64,000 nucleotides of DNA from Oceanobacter mangrovi (lineage in GTDB: Bacteria > Pseudomonadota > Gammaproteobacteria > Pseudomonadales > Oceanobacteraceae). The notes beneath the pieces were generated by a model. That model worked only from the letters and a program-made list of their open reading frames with translations. It did no database searches and was not told the DNA's origin. The translations under genes were made by a program, and so were the position numbers. The stretch's first letter is position 1. Every line of letters starts with the position of its first letter. Shown here in pieces: positions 26,367 to 34,953 of this stretch. The DNA lies in the NCBI RefSeq assembly GCF_019740315.1, contig NZ_JAHXZR010000007.1:62001-126000 (forward strand), given 5' to 3'.

Positions 26367-27635
26367 TTACACGCCAGCACCCGGCTTATGAGAAACGGAA
26401 TACTTGATGGCGACATTACGGGTCTGCTGGAATGCTTCCAGCGTCATACCACGGAACGCGGCATACACTTCCGGGTTGGAAACACCCAGTACCGCCGCCA
26501 TTTTTTCGACTGAGAAGAAAATCACGCCATAACGGATCAGCTCGATCCACTTGCGCTCACGCAGCATATCCTGCTCTTCGTCAGACAAACCAAAGGCTTC
26601 AAACAGCACTTCCGGTTGTTCAACAAACGCCTGACGGTGTTCCGGAATAATCAAACGGTGAAGGAAATCGTTCAGTCTCCAGGCACGGTTGCTGACGGCG
26701 TAGCTGAATGGGTAGGTACCTTTCAGTTGCTCAACGCCCGCCAGCTGCGCAACGGCCTGCTGACGAATCAGCTTCAGTTCTGCTTCAGCAGGCTGGTCGC
26801 CCAAATCTTCCAGTACCAGAGTCGCAATATTGGTCATGGAGGGCAGATAGGTGGCGCGGTGAACACGTTTCACTTGGGCCGACAGGGCACCCCGCATGAT
26901 CAGCCACATAATGACTTCGGCACCTTCCCAACCACCGCGTTTGGCGTACTCGGCAATGGTGATGTCCGTCAGTTGTTCCGGTGCGGTTTCCAGCAGATCG
27001 AGGAATTCGTCATCCCAGGCAGTATCAGTAAAGCCACAACGCTCACCATGCACCTGATGAGACAGACCACCGGTCGCCACCACAGCCACACGAATATCTT
27101 CTGGATAAGACTGAATCGCCTTCCGCAATGCCTTGCCAAACTTGTAGCAACGGGAAGCACTGGGCACCGGCCATTGCAGCACGCCAACCTGCAGAGGCAC
27201 GATGGAGCCTTTCCAACCATCTTCGTCCAGCGCAATCATCGACAGCGGCGAGAAACAGCCATGGTCGATGCCTTTCTTCTGGAAGAACGACATATCGAAC
27301 TCTTCGGCAACCATCACATGGCCGATATGGCGCGCCAGTTCGGCATGGCCCGGAATAGGCGGAATCGGAATCGCACCACCGCCTTCGTCGGCTGGCTGGT
27401 ATTCATCATCAACACCCATCGCAAACATCGAATAATGATCAAAAAAGAACGAGGTGATGTGATCGTTGTAGATCATAAAAATGGCATCAACTTGTTGCTC
27501 GACCAGCCATGACTTCACTTCAGCAAAGTTTTCGAAAATCGGTGCCCAGGCAGGATCTGCCGCCTTGTTATTCAACTTGCCGGATACGATGGTAGGTGAA
27601 TGGGACAAACCCAGTCCGCCAACGATAGTTGCCAT
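26367..27635 (-). CDS. Fused LigB-LigA extradiol dioxygenase (gallate dioxygenase type)
   Basis: Non-heme iron enzyme that opens dihydroxy/trihydroxybenzoate rings. The 422-aa protein fuses a LigB-type catalytic domain (start GLGLSHSPTIV with the metal His; IYNDHITSFFFDHYSMFAMG; ATGGLSHQVHG) to a C-terminal LigA-type domain (AFVEQPEVLFEAFGLSDEE, then ELIRYGVIFFSVEKMAAVLG). This fusion and the 420-aa length fit gallate dioxygenases (DesB, GalA); protocatechuate 4,5-dioxygenase usually splits these domains. A LysR gene is divergent from it. No other gallate genes (galB/C/D) are adjacent, so the pathway must lie elsewhere or the substrate differs. Confidence 0.85.
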   Translation of the reverse strand: MATIVGGLGLSHSPTIVSGKLNNKAADPAWAPIFENFAEVKSWLVEQQVDAIFMIYNDHITSFFFDHYSMFAMGVDDEYQPADEGGGAIPIPPIPGHAELARHIGHVMVAEEFDMSFFQKKGIDHGCFSPLSMIALDEDGWKGSIVPLQVGVLQWPVPSASRCYKFGKALRKAIQSYPEDIRVAVVATGGLSHQVHGERCGFTDTAWDDEFLDLLETAPEQLTDITIAEYAKRGGWEGAEVIMWLIMRGALSAQVKRVHRATYLPSMTNIATLVLEDLGDQPAEAELKLIRQQAVAQLAGVEQLKGTYPFSYAVSNRAWRLNDFLHRLIIPEHRQAFVEQPEVLFEAFGLSDEEQDMLRERKWIELIRYGVIFFSVEKMAAVLGVSNPEVYAAFRGMTLEAFQQTRNVAIKYSVSHKPGAGV

Positions 27636-27781
27636 GCCGTGCTCCTGTCTTTCTTGTCATTGTTTGCTGGCAAGGTGGTGCGCCGAGGCGATAAGTCGTG
27701 CGACCACCTTACTTGTACAAAATTTGCCAACATCCTAACCAGCGGCTATCGTTTCCAACAACATCCCAAATGAAAACCTGC

Positions 27782-27797
27782 GTTTCCGATAAGAAAC
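27782..27797. promoter_or_regulatory. Candidate LysR operator
   Basis: GTTTC-CGATAA-GAAAC is a perfect interrupted palindrome containing the T-N11-A arrangement bound by LysR regulators. It lies in the divergent region between the dioxygenase and the LysR gene. A second GTTTCC occurs 30 bases upstream. Confidence 0.55.
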
Positions 27798-27858
27798 AAA
27801 AAAACAAGCGACAATAGTGCATCACCAACCCGCTTGTTTGCCGGAAACGCCCCAACCG

Positions 27859-28782
27859 ATGCGCATCATCATGCAGTGGAACCTCGACGACTTACCGATT
27901 TTTGTTGCTGTTGCCGAACATCAGGGCATCTCGGCTGCCGCTGATTACCTTGGTATTGCCAAGTCGTCTGTCAGCAAAGCCATTGCCCGACTGGAAAAGG
28001 GGACTGCAGTACGGCTATTCGAACGCAACAGCCGCCAGTTCCGCATCACCCACGAAGGCGAATCCTTCTATCAGCATGCGGTCGCGGTGCTGGAACGGGC
28101 GCGCGAAACCGATGCCGCCATGTCGGAGCTGTCCGGCAAGCCGTCCGGTAAACTGGTGGTTTCCATGCCAATGTCGTTTGGACGGGAGATTTTCTCGCCG
28201 CATTTGCCCAGATTCCGTCGTCAGTATCCGGAAATTGATCTTGAGCTGATGATCTCCAGCCAGCCAGTCGATGTGATTCGCGACGGTCTGGATATCGCGG
28301 TGGTAGTCGGTGCGCCAAAAGATTCTGAACTGATCCTCAAGAACCTCTACACCAGTCAGCTGCTGTGTGTGGCATCGCCTGAGTACCTGGCCGGTTTGGC
28401 GATCCAGAACCCGGACGACATCACCTGTCACATCCAGGTGATTGAAAAACGTTATGCCCAAATGGCCTTGCCCTGGCGCCTTGGTGATCTGAACGGCCGT
28501 ATTCGGCCGCCCCTGAATACCATCAAGATCAACGATCCTGGCAGCGTCCGTGACGCCATTGCTGCGGGCTGCGGCATTGGCCTGGTACCGGACCAGTATT
28601 GCCACCAGATGCTGCAGGATGGCCGCCTGCTACGGGTGTTACCTGAACTGGAGTTTCACCGCGATATTTCGGTGATTTCGGCGGTCTATGCCAGCCGCCG
28701 CACCACCGAACACAAAACCGCCCTGCTGCTGGAATTCCTCGGTGATATTTGTCGTCAGTTGCCGAAAGTGACCAACGGCTGA
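27859..28782 (+). CDS. LysR family transcriptional regulator
   Basis: A 307-aa LysR-type regulator with N-terminal winged helix-turn-helix (FVAVAEHQGISAAADYLGIA, then SSVSKAIARLEKG) and a C-terminal effector domain (GKLVVSMPMSFGREIFSPHL; IDLELMISSQPVDVIRDGLD; GCGIGLVPDQYC). Of the three ATGs near the start I chose the second; the third, four codons on, is equally possible. It is divergent from the dioxygenase gene and probably controls it in response to an aromatic ligand. The effector is not deducible. Confidence 0.9.
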   Translation: MRIIMQWNLDDLPIFVAVAEHQGISAAADYLGIAKSSVSKAIARLEKGTAVRLFERNSRQFRITHEGESFYQHAVAVLERARETDAAMSELSGKPSGKLVVSMPMSFGREIFSPHLPRFRRQYPEIDLELMISSQPVDVIRDGLDIAVVVGAPKDSELILKNLYTSQLLCVASPEYLAGLAIQNPDDITCHIQVIEKRYAQMALPWRLGDLNGRIRPPLNTIKINDPGSVRDAIAAGCGIGLVPDQYCHQMLQDGRLLRVLPELEFHRDISVISAVYASRRTTEHKTALLLEFLGDICRQLPKVTNG

Positions 28783-28892
28783 CGGCGCAACCGGGAACAG
28801 AACAACAAGATCCAGCCAACGGGCTTATCAGCGAAGCGCTGGTGGTTTATGGTGCACAGCAAAATAGAACCACCAGCCCAGCCGGTAACCTC

Positions 28893-30737
28893 ATGCTTAG
28901 CCTGTTCGAACGAATCATTGACCCATTTCCGCCGGAGCATCCGCAACAGCCGCCCAAAGGCCTGCTGGCGTTTTGTCGCCATTACAGCCGAGGGGTCGAG
29001 ATTCCGCTGCTAAGCATGTCGCTACTAACCGCTCTGGCAGCCATTCTGGAGGTTTCACTGTTCGGTTTTATGGGCGACCTGGTCGACTGGCTGTCCAATC
29101 GCGACCGCGCCACCTTCCTCGAAGAAGAATCCATGCGGCTGATTGGCATGACACTGGTAGTACTGGTCGCCATGCCACTCACCAGCTTTCTGCATTCAGC
29201 GCTGGTGCATCAGACCTTGCTGGGCAATTACCCGATGAAAATCCGCTGGCTGGCGCACCGCTACCTGCTCAACCAGAGTCTGACCTTTTATCAGGATGAC
29301 TTTGCTGGCCGGGTTGCCACCAAGGTGATGCAAACCGCGCTGGCGGTGCGTGAAACCGTGATGAAACTGCTCGATGTGGCGGTCTATATCCTGGTCTATT
29401 TCACCGCCATGCTGGTTGCCGTGGCTCTGGCCGACTGGCGTTTGATGCTGCCGTTACTGGGCTGGCTGCTGGCCTATATCGCCATTCAGATGTATTTCGT
29501 ACCTCGGATGAAAAAAGTGGCGACCGATCAGGCTGACGCCCGTTCCAAAATGACCGGCCGCATTGTCGATAGCTATACCAACATCCAGACAGTGAAGCTG
29601 TTTTCCCACAGCCAGCGTGAAACCTCTTACGCCCGTGAGTCGATGGATGAGTTCATGATTACTGTGCACCGCCAGATGCGGCTGGCAACCTGGCTCAACG
29701 TTTCCGTCCAGAGCATTAACTATTTGCTGGCGTTTACCATTGCGGCACTGTCGATCTGGCTGTGGCTCGACAACGCCATTACCGTCGGTGCCATTGCCAT
29801 TGCCGTCAGTCTGGCACTGCGGATTAACGGGATGTCGCAGTGGATCATGTGGGAAATCGGTGGCCTGTTTGAAAATCTTGGCACGGTTGTCGACGGCATG
29901 AACACCTTGTCGAAACCCCAAACCATTGTCGACGCCGATAACGCCAGAGAGCTGCAGGTCAGCGCCGGAGAGATCCAGCTGAAGCAGGTGGATTTTCATT
30001 ACAAGGGCATCGACAGCGATACTCACAGACAAGTGTTTGAGCAACTTGACCTACACATCAAGCCGGGTGAAAAAGTTGGTCTGGTGGGGCGTTCCGGTGC
30101 TGGCAAGTCCACACTGGTGAATCTGCTGCTGCGCTTCTACGACATCGATAGTGGTGAGATTCGTATTGACGGCCAGAATATTGCCGCCGTAACCCAGAAC
30201 AGCCTGCGTGAACACATTGGCATGATCACCCAGGATACTTCGCTGCTGCATCGTAGCGTGCGGGAAAATATTCTTTACGGCCGCCCGGATGCCACCGAAG
30301 CGCAAATGCTCGACGCCGCCCGCAAGGCAGAAGCGCTGGAGTTTATTGAAGGTCTGCACGACCCCGATGGTAACCGCGGTTTTGATGCCCAGGTTGGTGA
30401 ACGTGGCGTCAAACTGTCTGGCGGCCAGCGCCAGCGTATCGCCATCGCGCGGGTGCTGTTAAAAGATGCGCCAATCCTGATTATGGACGAAGCGACGTCC
30501 GCGCTGGATTCCGAAGTCGAAGCGGCGATTCAGGAAAGCCTCTACAAGCTGATGGAGAACAAGACCGTGATCGCCATTGCCCACCGGCTCTCCACCATCG
30601 CCGCCATGGACCGGCTGATTGTGATGGATCAGGGCCGAATCGTTGAGCAAGGCAGCCACCAGCAGTTACTGGAACAGGGTGGCATTTACGCCCAGTTGTG
30701 GGCCCATCAGACCGGTGGTTTTATCGGCGAACACTAA
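28893..30737 (+). CDS. ABC transporter, fused permease and ATPase (exporter type)
   Basis: Half-transporter of 614 aa working as a homodimer. Membrane helices span residues about 40-340 (LSMSLLTALAAILEVSLFGF; VYILVYFTAMLVAVALADW). The nucleotide domain has Walker A GLVGRSGAGKSTLVNLL, Q-loop MITQDTSLL, signature LSGGQRQRIAIARVLL, Walker B ILIMDEATSALD and H-loop AHRLSTI. The open frame reaches back into lysR, but the ATG chosen gives normal length and follows a short gap. The exporter branch includes lipid A flippase-like and drug exporters; the substrate is unknown. Confidence 0.88.
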   Translation: MLSLFERIIDPFPPEHPQQPPKGLLAFCRHYSRGVEIPLLSMSLLTALAAILEVSLFGFMGDLVDWLSNRDRATFLEEESMRLIGMTLVVLVAMPLTSFLHSALVHQTLLGNYPMKIRWLAHRYLLNQSLTFYQDDFAGRVATKVMQTALAVRETVMKLLDVAVYILVYFTAMLVAVALADWRLMLPLLGWLLAYIAIQMYFVPRMKKVATDQADARSKMTGRIVDSYTNIQTVKLFSHSQRETSYARESMDEFMITVHRQMRLATWLNVSVQSINYLLAFTIAALSIWLWLDNAITVGAIAIAVSLALRINGMSQWIMWEIGGLFENLGTVVDGMNTLSKPQTIVDADNARELQVSAGEIQLKQVDFHYKGIDSDTHRQVFEQLDLHIKPGEKVGLVGRSGAGKSTLVNLLLRFYDIDSGEIRIDGQNIAAVTQNSLREHIGMITQDTSLLHRSVRENILYGRPDATEAQMLDAARKAEALEFIEGLHDPDGNRGFDAQVGERGVKLSGGQRQRIAIARVLLKDAPILIMDEATSALDSEVEAAIQESLYKLMENKTVIAIAHRLSTIAAMDRLIVMDQGRIVEQGSHQQLLEQGGIYAQLWAHQTGGFIGEH

Positions 30738-30748
30738 TGATCCCGTGT

Positions 30749-30776
30749 AAGGGCAAGGCAAAGATGCCATGCCCTT
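30749..30776. terminator. Hairpin in the convergent gap after the ABC transporter
   Basis: AAGGGCA-A-GGCA with loop AAGA pairs with TGCC-A-TGCCCTT, an 11-base stem with one A-A mismatch. It lies between two convergent genes. There is no clear T run, so it is a probable but not certain terminator. Confidence 0.55.
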
Positions 30777-30798
30777 GCCCATGCAATCCAACATGCGA

Positions 30799-31623
30799 CT
30801 AACGGTCGATAAACGGCTTGCGTTTGGCCGGATCACGCGTGAGGCCATTGTGCATGGCAATCTTCTGATTCGCGCGCCCCAGCAAGCCATACTGAATCCA
30901 GCGCTCCAGCCGCAAGGCGGCGCGGTCTGACAGTTTCCAGCCCTGATTAAACAGCCGTTTGGCAGCCACCACCGTATTGGGAGACTGTGCAGCGATTTTT
31001 TCAGCCAACTGCTGCGCCCGCTCTAACGGCTGTTCATCAACCGCTGTCAGCAAGCCATATTGCAGCGCTTCCGCAGCACTGAACTCGCGGCCAGTCATGG
31101 TCAGCTCTTTGGCGATGTCTTGCCGGGTCAGGGTTGTCAGACTGGTGAGGATACTCATATCCGGAATCAGCCCCCACTTGATCTCCATGATCGACAAACG
31201 GGTATCCGGATGGGCGAAGCGAAAATCGGCAGCCAGCGCCATCTGCAAACCACCACCAAAACAACAGCCATGCAGGGCGGCAATCACAGGCACCGGCAGG
31301 TCGCGCCATACCAGCGCAATCTTCTGGGCCAGGTTGGCCTTGCTCCAGGGCCATTTGATCAGCAGCTTCGGAATCATGGTGGCGTCACCAGCGACGGCCT
31401 TGAAATCCAGCCCGGCACAAAAAGCATGGCCATTGCCGGCCAGAATCACGACCCGAATCTGCCGTTGCTGGCGTATCCGACGAGCACATTCGAGGGTTTC
31501 CCGAAACATCGCCAGATCCAGACCATTCATCTTTTCAGGTCGGTTCAGACGCACCTGGGCAATATGGCCATCGAGCTGGCAAACAATACGACTACCTTGA
31601 AACAGTGGCGACTCAGACTTCAT
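30799..31623 (-). CDS. Crotonase/enoyl-CoA hydratase family protein
   Basis: A 274-aa crotonase-fold protein. The CoA/oxyanion-hole motif AGNGHAFCAGLDFKAVAG and ALHGCCFGGGLQMALAADFR are present, and the active-site strand reads IMEIKWGLIPDM. The first catalytic Glu of canonical hydratases (in GGGxE) is Gln here (GGGLQ), while the second (EIKWGL) is kept. The protein may therefore be an isomerase or other crotonase activity rather than a hydratase. It runs leftward, with RRM and hemH genes behind it on the same strand. No pathway partner is adjacent. Confidence 0.82.
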   Translation of the reverse strand: MKSESPLFQGSRIVCQLDGHIAQVRLNRPEKMNGLDLAMFRETLECARRIRQQRQIRVVILAGNGHAFCAGLDFKAVAGDATMIPKLLIKWPWSKANLAQKIALVWRDLPVPVIAALHGCCFGGGLQMALAADFRFAHPDTRLSIMEIKWGLIPDMSILTSLTTLTRQDIAKELTMTGREFSAAEALQYGLLTAVDEQPLERAQQLAEKIAAQSPNTVVAAKRLFNQGWKLSDRAALRLERWIQYGLLGRANQKIAMHNGLTRDPAKRKPFIDR

Positions 31624-31737
31624 ACCGGCAATTCCAGTAACTATTCAGACCTGCCATGTTTCCACAGCGCCCAGATCCGCACTATGACCACAGAGCACAG
31701 AAATGAGGCTTTGCTGCACAGCCGGTGCAGATAGCAA

Positions 31738-31760
31738 AACGGCTGCCTGAAGCAGCCGTT
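31738..31760 (-). terminator. Rho-independent terminator after the RRM gene
   Basis: A perfect 9-base stem, AACGGCTGC and GCAGCCGTT, with a five-base loop. It is followed on the minus strand by TTTTGC and lies 18 bases past the RRM gene's stop codon. Confidence 0.8.
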
Positions 31761-31778
31761 ATACGGGAAGTGCTGAAA

Positions 31779-32054
31779 TCAGCGAGGTGTACGCGGCGTA
31801 CGTGGACGCTCTTCGCGTGGGCGGGCTTCGTTAATACGTAATGCCCGGCCGTGCAGTTCGGTATTGTTGAGCGCCTCAATGGCTGCAGTGGCAGCAGCAT
31901 CATCTGGCATTTCGACAAAACCAAAGCCTTTTGAGCGATTGGTTTCACGGTCCATCACCACAGAGGCACGTCCAACTTCACCAAACTCTGCAAACAGGGC
32001 AGACAAATCTTCTTTGGTCGCAGAATAAGGCAAATTGCCTACATAAATATTCAT
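31779..32054 (-). CDS. Single-RRM RNA-binding protein
   Basis: A 91-aa protein made of one RNA recognition motif and a short Arg/Pro-rich tail. RNP2 is IYVGNLPY (residues 3-10) and RNP1 is SKGFGFVEM (residues about 41-49), both intact with the aromatic residues that stack on RNA. The tail RPREERPRTPRTPR is basic. Small RRM proteins of this type are common in marine and cold-adapted bacteria and some respond to cold. I start at the ATG behind GGAATCAAG, giving MNIYVGNL, the usual beginning. Confidence 0.92.
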   Translation of the reverse strand: MNIYVGNLPYSATKEDLSALFAEFGEVGRASVVMDRETNRSKGFGFVEMPDDAAATAAIEALNNTELHGRALRINEARPREERPRTPRTPR

Positions 32055-32230
32055 ACTTGATTCCAGCAGCAAAACGACGGTGTGATTTGTTCGTCCAACA
32101 CCGGCAAACAATTCAAATCACAAGATCATTTGCGGCGGTATCCGACTGTCCGTGCCGAACTACAGGCAAGCACATTATTAAGCGATCTGGCCAAAGTCCA
32201 AAGAAGTTTTTATTACATCCGTCAATGACA

Positions 32231-32251
32231 AAGCCCGTATTAACGGGCCTT
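32231..32251 (-). terminator. Probable terminator of hemH
   Basis: GCCCGT-ATTA-ACGGGC forms a 6-base stem with a four-base loop, about 20 bases past the hemH stop. Read leftward it ends in CTTTG, a weak T run. Confidence 0.55.
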
Positions 32252-32271
32252 ATCAACAGCAATTGCGGCGT

Positions 32272-33267
32272 TTAATCCCAGCCAGCGGTATTGTCCAGCA
32301 CCAGCCGCACCAACAGGTCGATATGGTCCGGCCGATCATTGAGACAGCCAATATAGTGATAATCGCTACCACCGGCTTCAAGATAGGTTGCCCGGTTTTC
32401 CACCGCCAGTTCTTCCAGGGTCTCCAGACAATCAGCAGCAAACGCCGGACTGATGATATCCACCCGCCCGGCGGCCTCCTTGCCCCACTGCTGCAGCGTC
32501 ATATCGGTATAGGGTTTGACCCATTCCTCCTTGCCAAAACGGGACTGGAATGAACAGATCCATTGATCATCTTCCAGCTCCAGTTCCGCCGCCAGCAAGC
32601 GTGCGGTTTCACGGCACTGGGAAGGATAAGGGTCACCGTTATTTTCGTAACGCTCGGGGATGCCATGGAACGACATCATCAGCCGGTCACCACGGCCGTG
32701 TTGCTGCCAATATTCGCGCACCGAATTGGCCAGCGCCTGAATATACAGCGGGTGATCGTAATATTGGGTGATCCAGCGGGTTGCCGGGATATGCGGACAA
32801 CGCGCCAACCCTTTGGCCAGCCGGTCATACACAGCGCCGGTAGTTGAACCCGAATTCTGCGGATACAGCGGCAGCACCAGAATCCGCTCAACACCCGCCT
32901 TGCGCAGTTGCTGACTGGCCTGCTCCATGGTCGGCTCACCGTAGGTCATTGCCAGCGCCACCGGAATCGACTGGCCGGTTTCTGCCAGCAAAGCCTGTTG
33001 TAACGACTGCTGTTGTTTCAATGACCAGCTCATCAATGGCGACCCTTCATCCTGCCAGATCGACTGGTAGGCATGAGCCACTCGACCAGGGCGAGTACGC
33101 AGAATAATGCCGTGCAGAATCAGCCACCAAAGCGGCCGAGGCGCATCCACCACGCGCCGATCCCACAAAAACTCCGCCAGGTATTCACGCACTGCCGCTG
33201 CCGTCGGCTGTTTCGGAGTGCCCAGATTCACCATCAAGACACCAAATGGAGCCGTGGCTTTGGTCAT
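32272..33267 (-). CDS. hemH: Ferrochelatase
   Basis: Inserts ferrous iron into protoporphyrin IX, last step of heme synthesis. The 331-aa protein has GVLMVNLGTPKQPTAAAVREYL near the start (first 20 as GVLMVNLGTPKQPTAAAVRE), RILVLPLYPQNSGSTTGAV, the active-site His in MMSFHGIPERY, SFQSRFGKEEWVKPYT, and the Glu of PAFAADCLETLEEL. Two ATGs five codons apart are possible; GAGG before the second decides my start. It is divergent from the Anbu gene. hemA is also in the window but far away. Confidence 0.96.
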   Translation of the reverse strand: MTKATAPFGVLMVNLGTPKQPTAAAVREYLAEFLWDRRVVDAPRPLWWLILHGIILRTRPGRVAHAYQSIWQDEGSPLMSWSLKQQQSLQQALLAETGQSIPVALAMTYGEPTMEQASQQLRKAGVERILVLPLYPQNSGSTTGAVYDRLAKGLARCPHIPATRWITQYYDHPLYIQALANSVREYWQQHGRGDRLMMSFHGIPERYENNGDPYPSQCRETARLLAAELELEDDQWICSFQSRFGKEEWVKPYTDMTLQQWGKEAAGRVDIISPAFAADCLETLEELAVENRATYLEAGGSDYHYIGCLNDRPDHIDLLVRLVLDNTAGWD

Positions 33268-33457
33268 CACGCTTTTCCTCATATTCCTTAAAAGCCTCTG
33301 ATCCGCCCACTTATGTCTTTTCAGAAGCCTGTTTGTACAGGTTTTGCGTAAGTTTAACCAAACTATTCGGGCCGGTCATGATACCGCTGTTATACAAAGC
33401 TGACGGCCCTCATAGAGAGAAACGATCAGAATCTTATTGACGAATGATGCTTGCATA

Positions 33458-33485
33458 TTGACCACTTCAGAACGCCCTCTACAAT
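33458..33485 (+). promoter_or_regulatory. Sigma-70-type promoter of the Anbu gene
   Basis: TTGACC and TACAAT are separated by 16 bases, 76 bases upstream of the Anbu start codon. The match to the TTGACA/TATAAT consensus is good. A perfect hairpin directly follows it. Confidence 0.65.
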
Positions 33486-33491
33486 GGGCCG

Positions 33492-33509
33492 CCCCATCTC
33501 CAGATGGGG
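33492..33509 (+). other. Perfect palindrome at the predicted transcript start of the Anbu gene
   Basis: CCCCATCT-CC-AGATGGGG is an 8-base stem with a two-base gap, beginning about 7 bases after the minus-10 element. It could be a 5' mRNA stabilising hairpin or an operator. There is no T run, so it is not a terminator. Confidence 0.55.
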
Positions 33510-33560
33510 TCTAGACTCAAATCTGCAACACCGCTTTTTTAAACCACCGGGACACTATCC

Positions 33561-34304
33561 ATGACTTATTGCGTTGCGTTGAAACTTGATGATGGTCTTG
33601 TACTGACCTCCGATTCCCGCACCAATGCCGGAGTCGATCACATTGCCAGCTTCCGCAAGTTGCATGTACTGGAAGTGCCGGGAGAACGGGTTATTTTCCT
33701 GCAAAGCGCAGGTAACCTGGCGACCACCCAAAGCGTGATTACTCTGTTACAAACCTCGATTCGCAACGCTGAGCGTCACTGCCTGAATGTTCCGACCCTG
33801 TTCGACGTTGCTGAACTGGTTGGCAAAACCATGCGTGAAGTAATCAAACGCGATCAGGGCCAGAATCAGGGCGTCGATTTCAGCTGCAGCATGCTGGTGA
33901 GTGGCCAGATCAAAGGCGAACCGCACCGACTGTTCCACATCTATCCGCAAGGCAACTTTATTGAAGCCGGTGAAGACACCCCGTATTTCCAGATTGGTGA
34001 AAGCAAATACGGCAAGCCCATTCTCGATCGCATTATCGACAGCAGCACTTCACTGGATCGCGCCATGTTGTGCAGCCTGATATCGATGGATTCGACCCTG
34101 CGCAGCAACCTGTCGGTTGGCATGCCACTGGATCTGATTTGTTATCACAAGAACGAGATCAAGGACCCGGGTATTATCCGGCTACAGGAAGATGACGAAG
34201 TCTGCCGTCAGGTACGTCAGGCATGGTCTGAAGGGATCAAGGATCTGTTTGATGGACTGCCACTGTTCACCAGCGAATTGTGCCAGCCAAAAGCCAAAGA
34301 TTAA
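33561..34304 (+). CDS. Anbu (bacterial proteasome-like) peptidase
   Basis: Member of the Ntn-hydrolase proteasome superfamily, 247 aa, between HslV and 20S beta subunits. After removal of Met the catalytic Thr is exposed (TYCVALKLDDGLVLTSDSRT), with the expected Asp at position 17 (TSD) and a Lys at 32 (FRKL). The size and sequence (VIFLQSAGNLATTQSV; FQIGESKYGKPILDRI) fit Anbu/BPH. In many bacteria Anbu sits with genes for an ATP-grasp-like protein, an alpha-E protein and a transglutaminase; none is present here. An rnpB-borne element follows. Confidence 0.88.
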   Translation: MTYCVALKLDDGLVLTSDSRTNAGVDHIASFRKLHVLEVPGERVIFLQSAGNLATTQSVITLLQTSIRNAERHCLNVPTLFDVAELVGKTMREVIKRDQGQNQGVDFSCSMLVSGQIKGEPHRLFHIYPQGNFIEAGEDTPYFQIGESKYGKPILDRIIDSSTSLDRAMLCSLISMDSTLRSNLSVGMPLDLICYHKNEIKDPGIIRLQEDDEVCRQVRQAWSEGIKDLFDGLPLFTSELCQPKAKD

Positions 34305-34451
34305 TTAGCACTGTGCTGCGGTTATTTGTCAGTATTCGAGACCGATAACCGCCAGACAACAGGCCATAGCCATACATGCCGAATGGCTGCTGTAGATGAC
34401 CACCACAACAGAAAGCCTGGGAAAGTTATTCGAGGAAGATAAAGAAAAGAT

Positions 34452-34540
34452 CTGAGTCGACCGATAAGCCGGGTTCTGTCGTAGACAGTCATTCATCTAG
34501 GCCAGCAATCACTCACTGGCTCAAGCGACCTACCCGTTCC
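34452..34540 (-). repeat. Attachment-site duplicate of rnpB 3' end (left)
   Basis: Eighty-nine bases identical to 38948-39036. On the minus strand it is the last quarter of RNase P RNA, ending in ACAGAACCCGGCTTATCGG and then TCGACTCAG. Beyond 34540 the similarity to rnpB stops, so this is the cut-off original 3' end and marks the left border. Confidence 0.93.
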
Positions 34541-34953
34541 TGCACTTGGGGAACATGTTTGCACGCTATCAGCTTGTACTGGTTTTTGTAACATCTCAAG
34601 AATTATGACGTACATAATGCGTCAAATTCATGGTTGCAAAGACCCATACATGAGAAAATCTCTCAATTACATCAGAATAGCCTCTGTAAGCTCCTGTAAA
34701 GCCCATGATGCTGTTTTTTGCTTTAGGTAGCACCTACCCAAACCAAAACACATCACAAGCCATACAGGATCACTCAGGGCGCTTGAGGCTCTTATGTATC
34801 TATATCCACTCACCTTTAAGCAGAACTCCGATACCTAATCGCATTCCTATAAACATCAAACCGAACAAAACTTTATTGTTCTAGGCTCATTTCTCCAACA
34901 GTGAGTAGAATCACCGCAAAGTCCGAATACTAAAATCTATATATAAATAATAG
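34541..34953. other. Left arm of the element, no gene recognised
   Basis: About 410 AT-rich bases between the left repeat and the lipoprotein gene's stop. The only structure I noted is ATTATG-ACGTA-CATAAT (34602-34618), an interrupted palindrome inside TGACG...CGTCA. It could be an operator. No coding frame of convincing quality is present. Confidence 0.5.

Noticed and set aside
34602-34624. Palindrome ATTATG-ACGTA-CATAAT in the left arm of the element as a recombination site
   Set aside because: Single occurrence, no link to the GTTCAAAAC repeats or the att core; recorded only as a possible operator.
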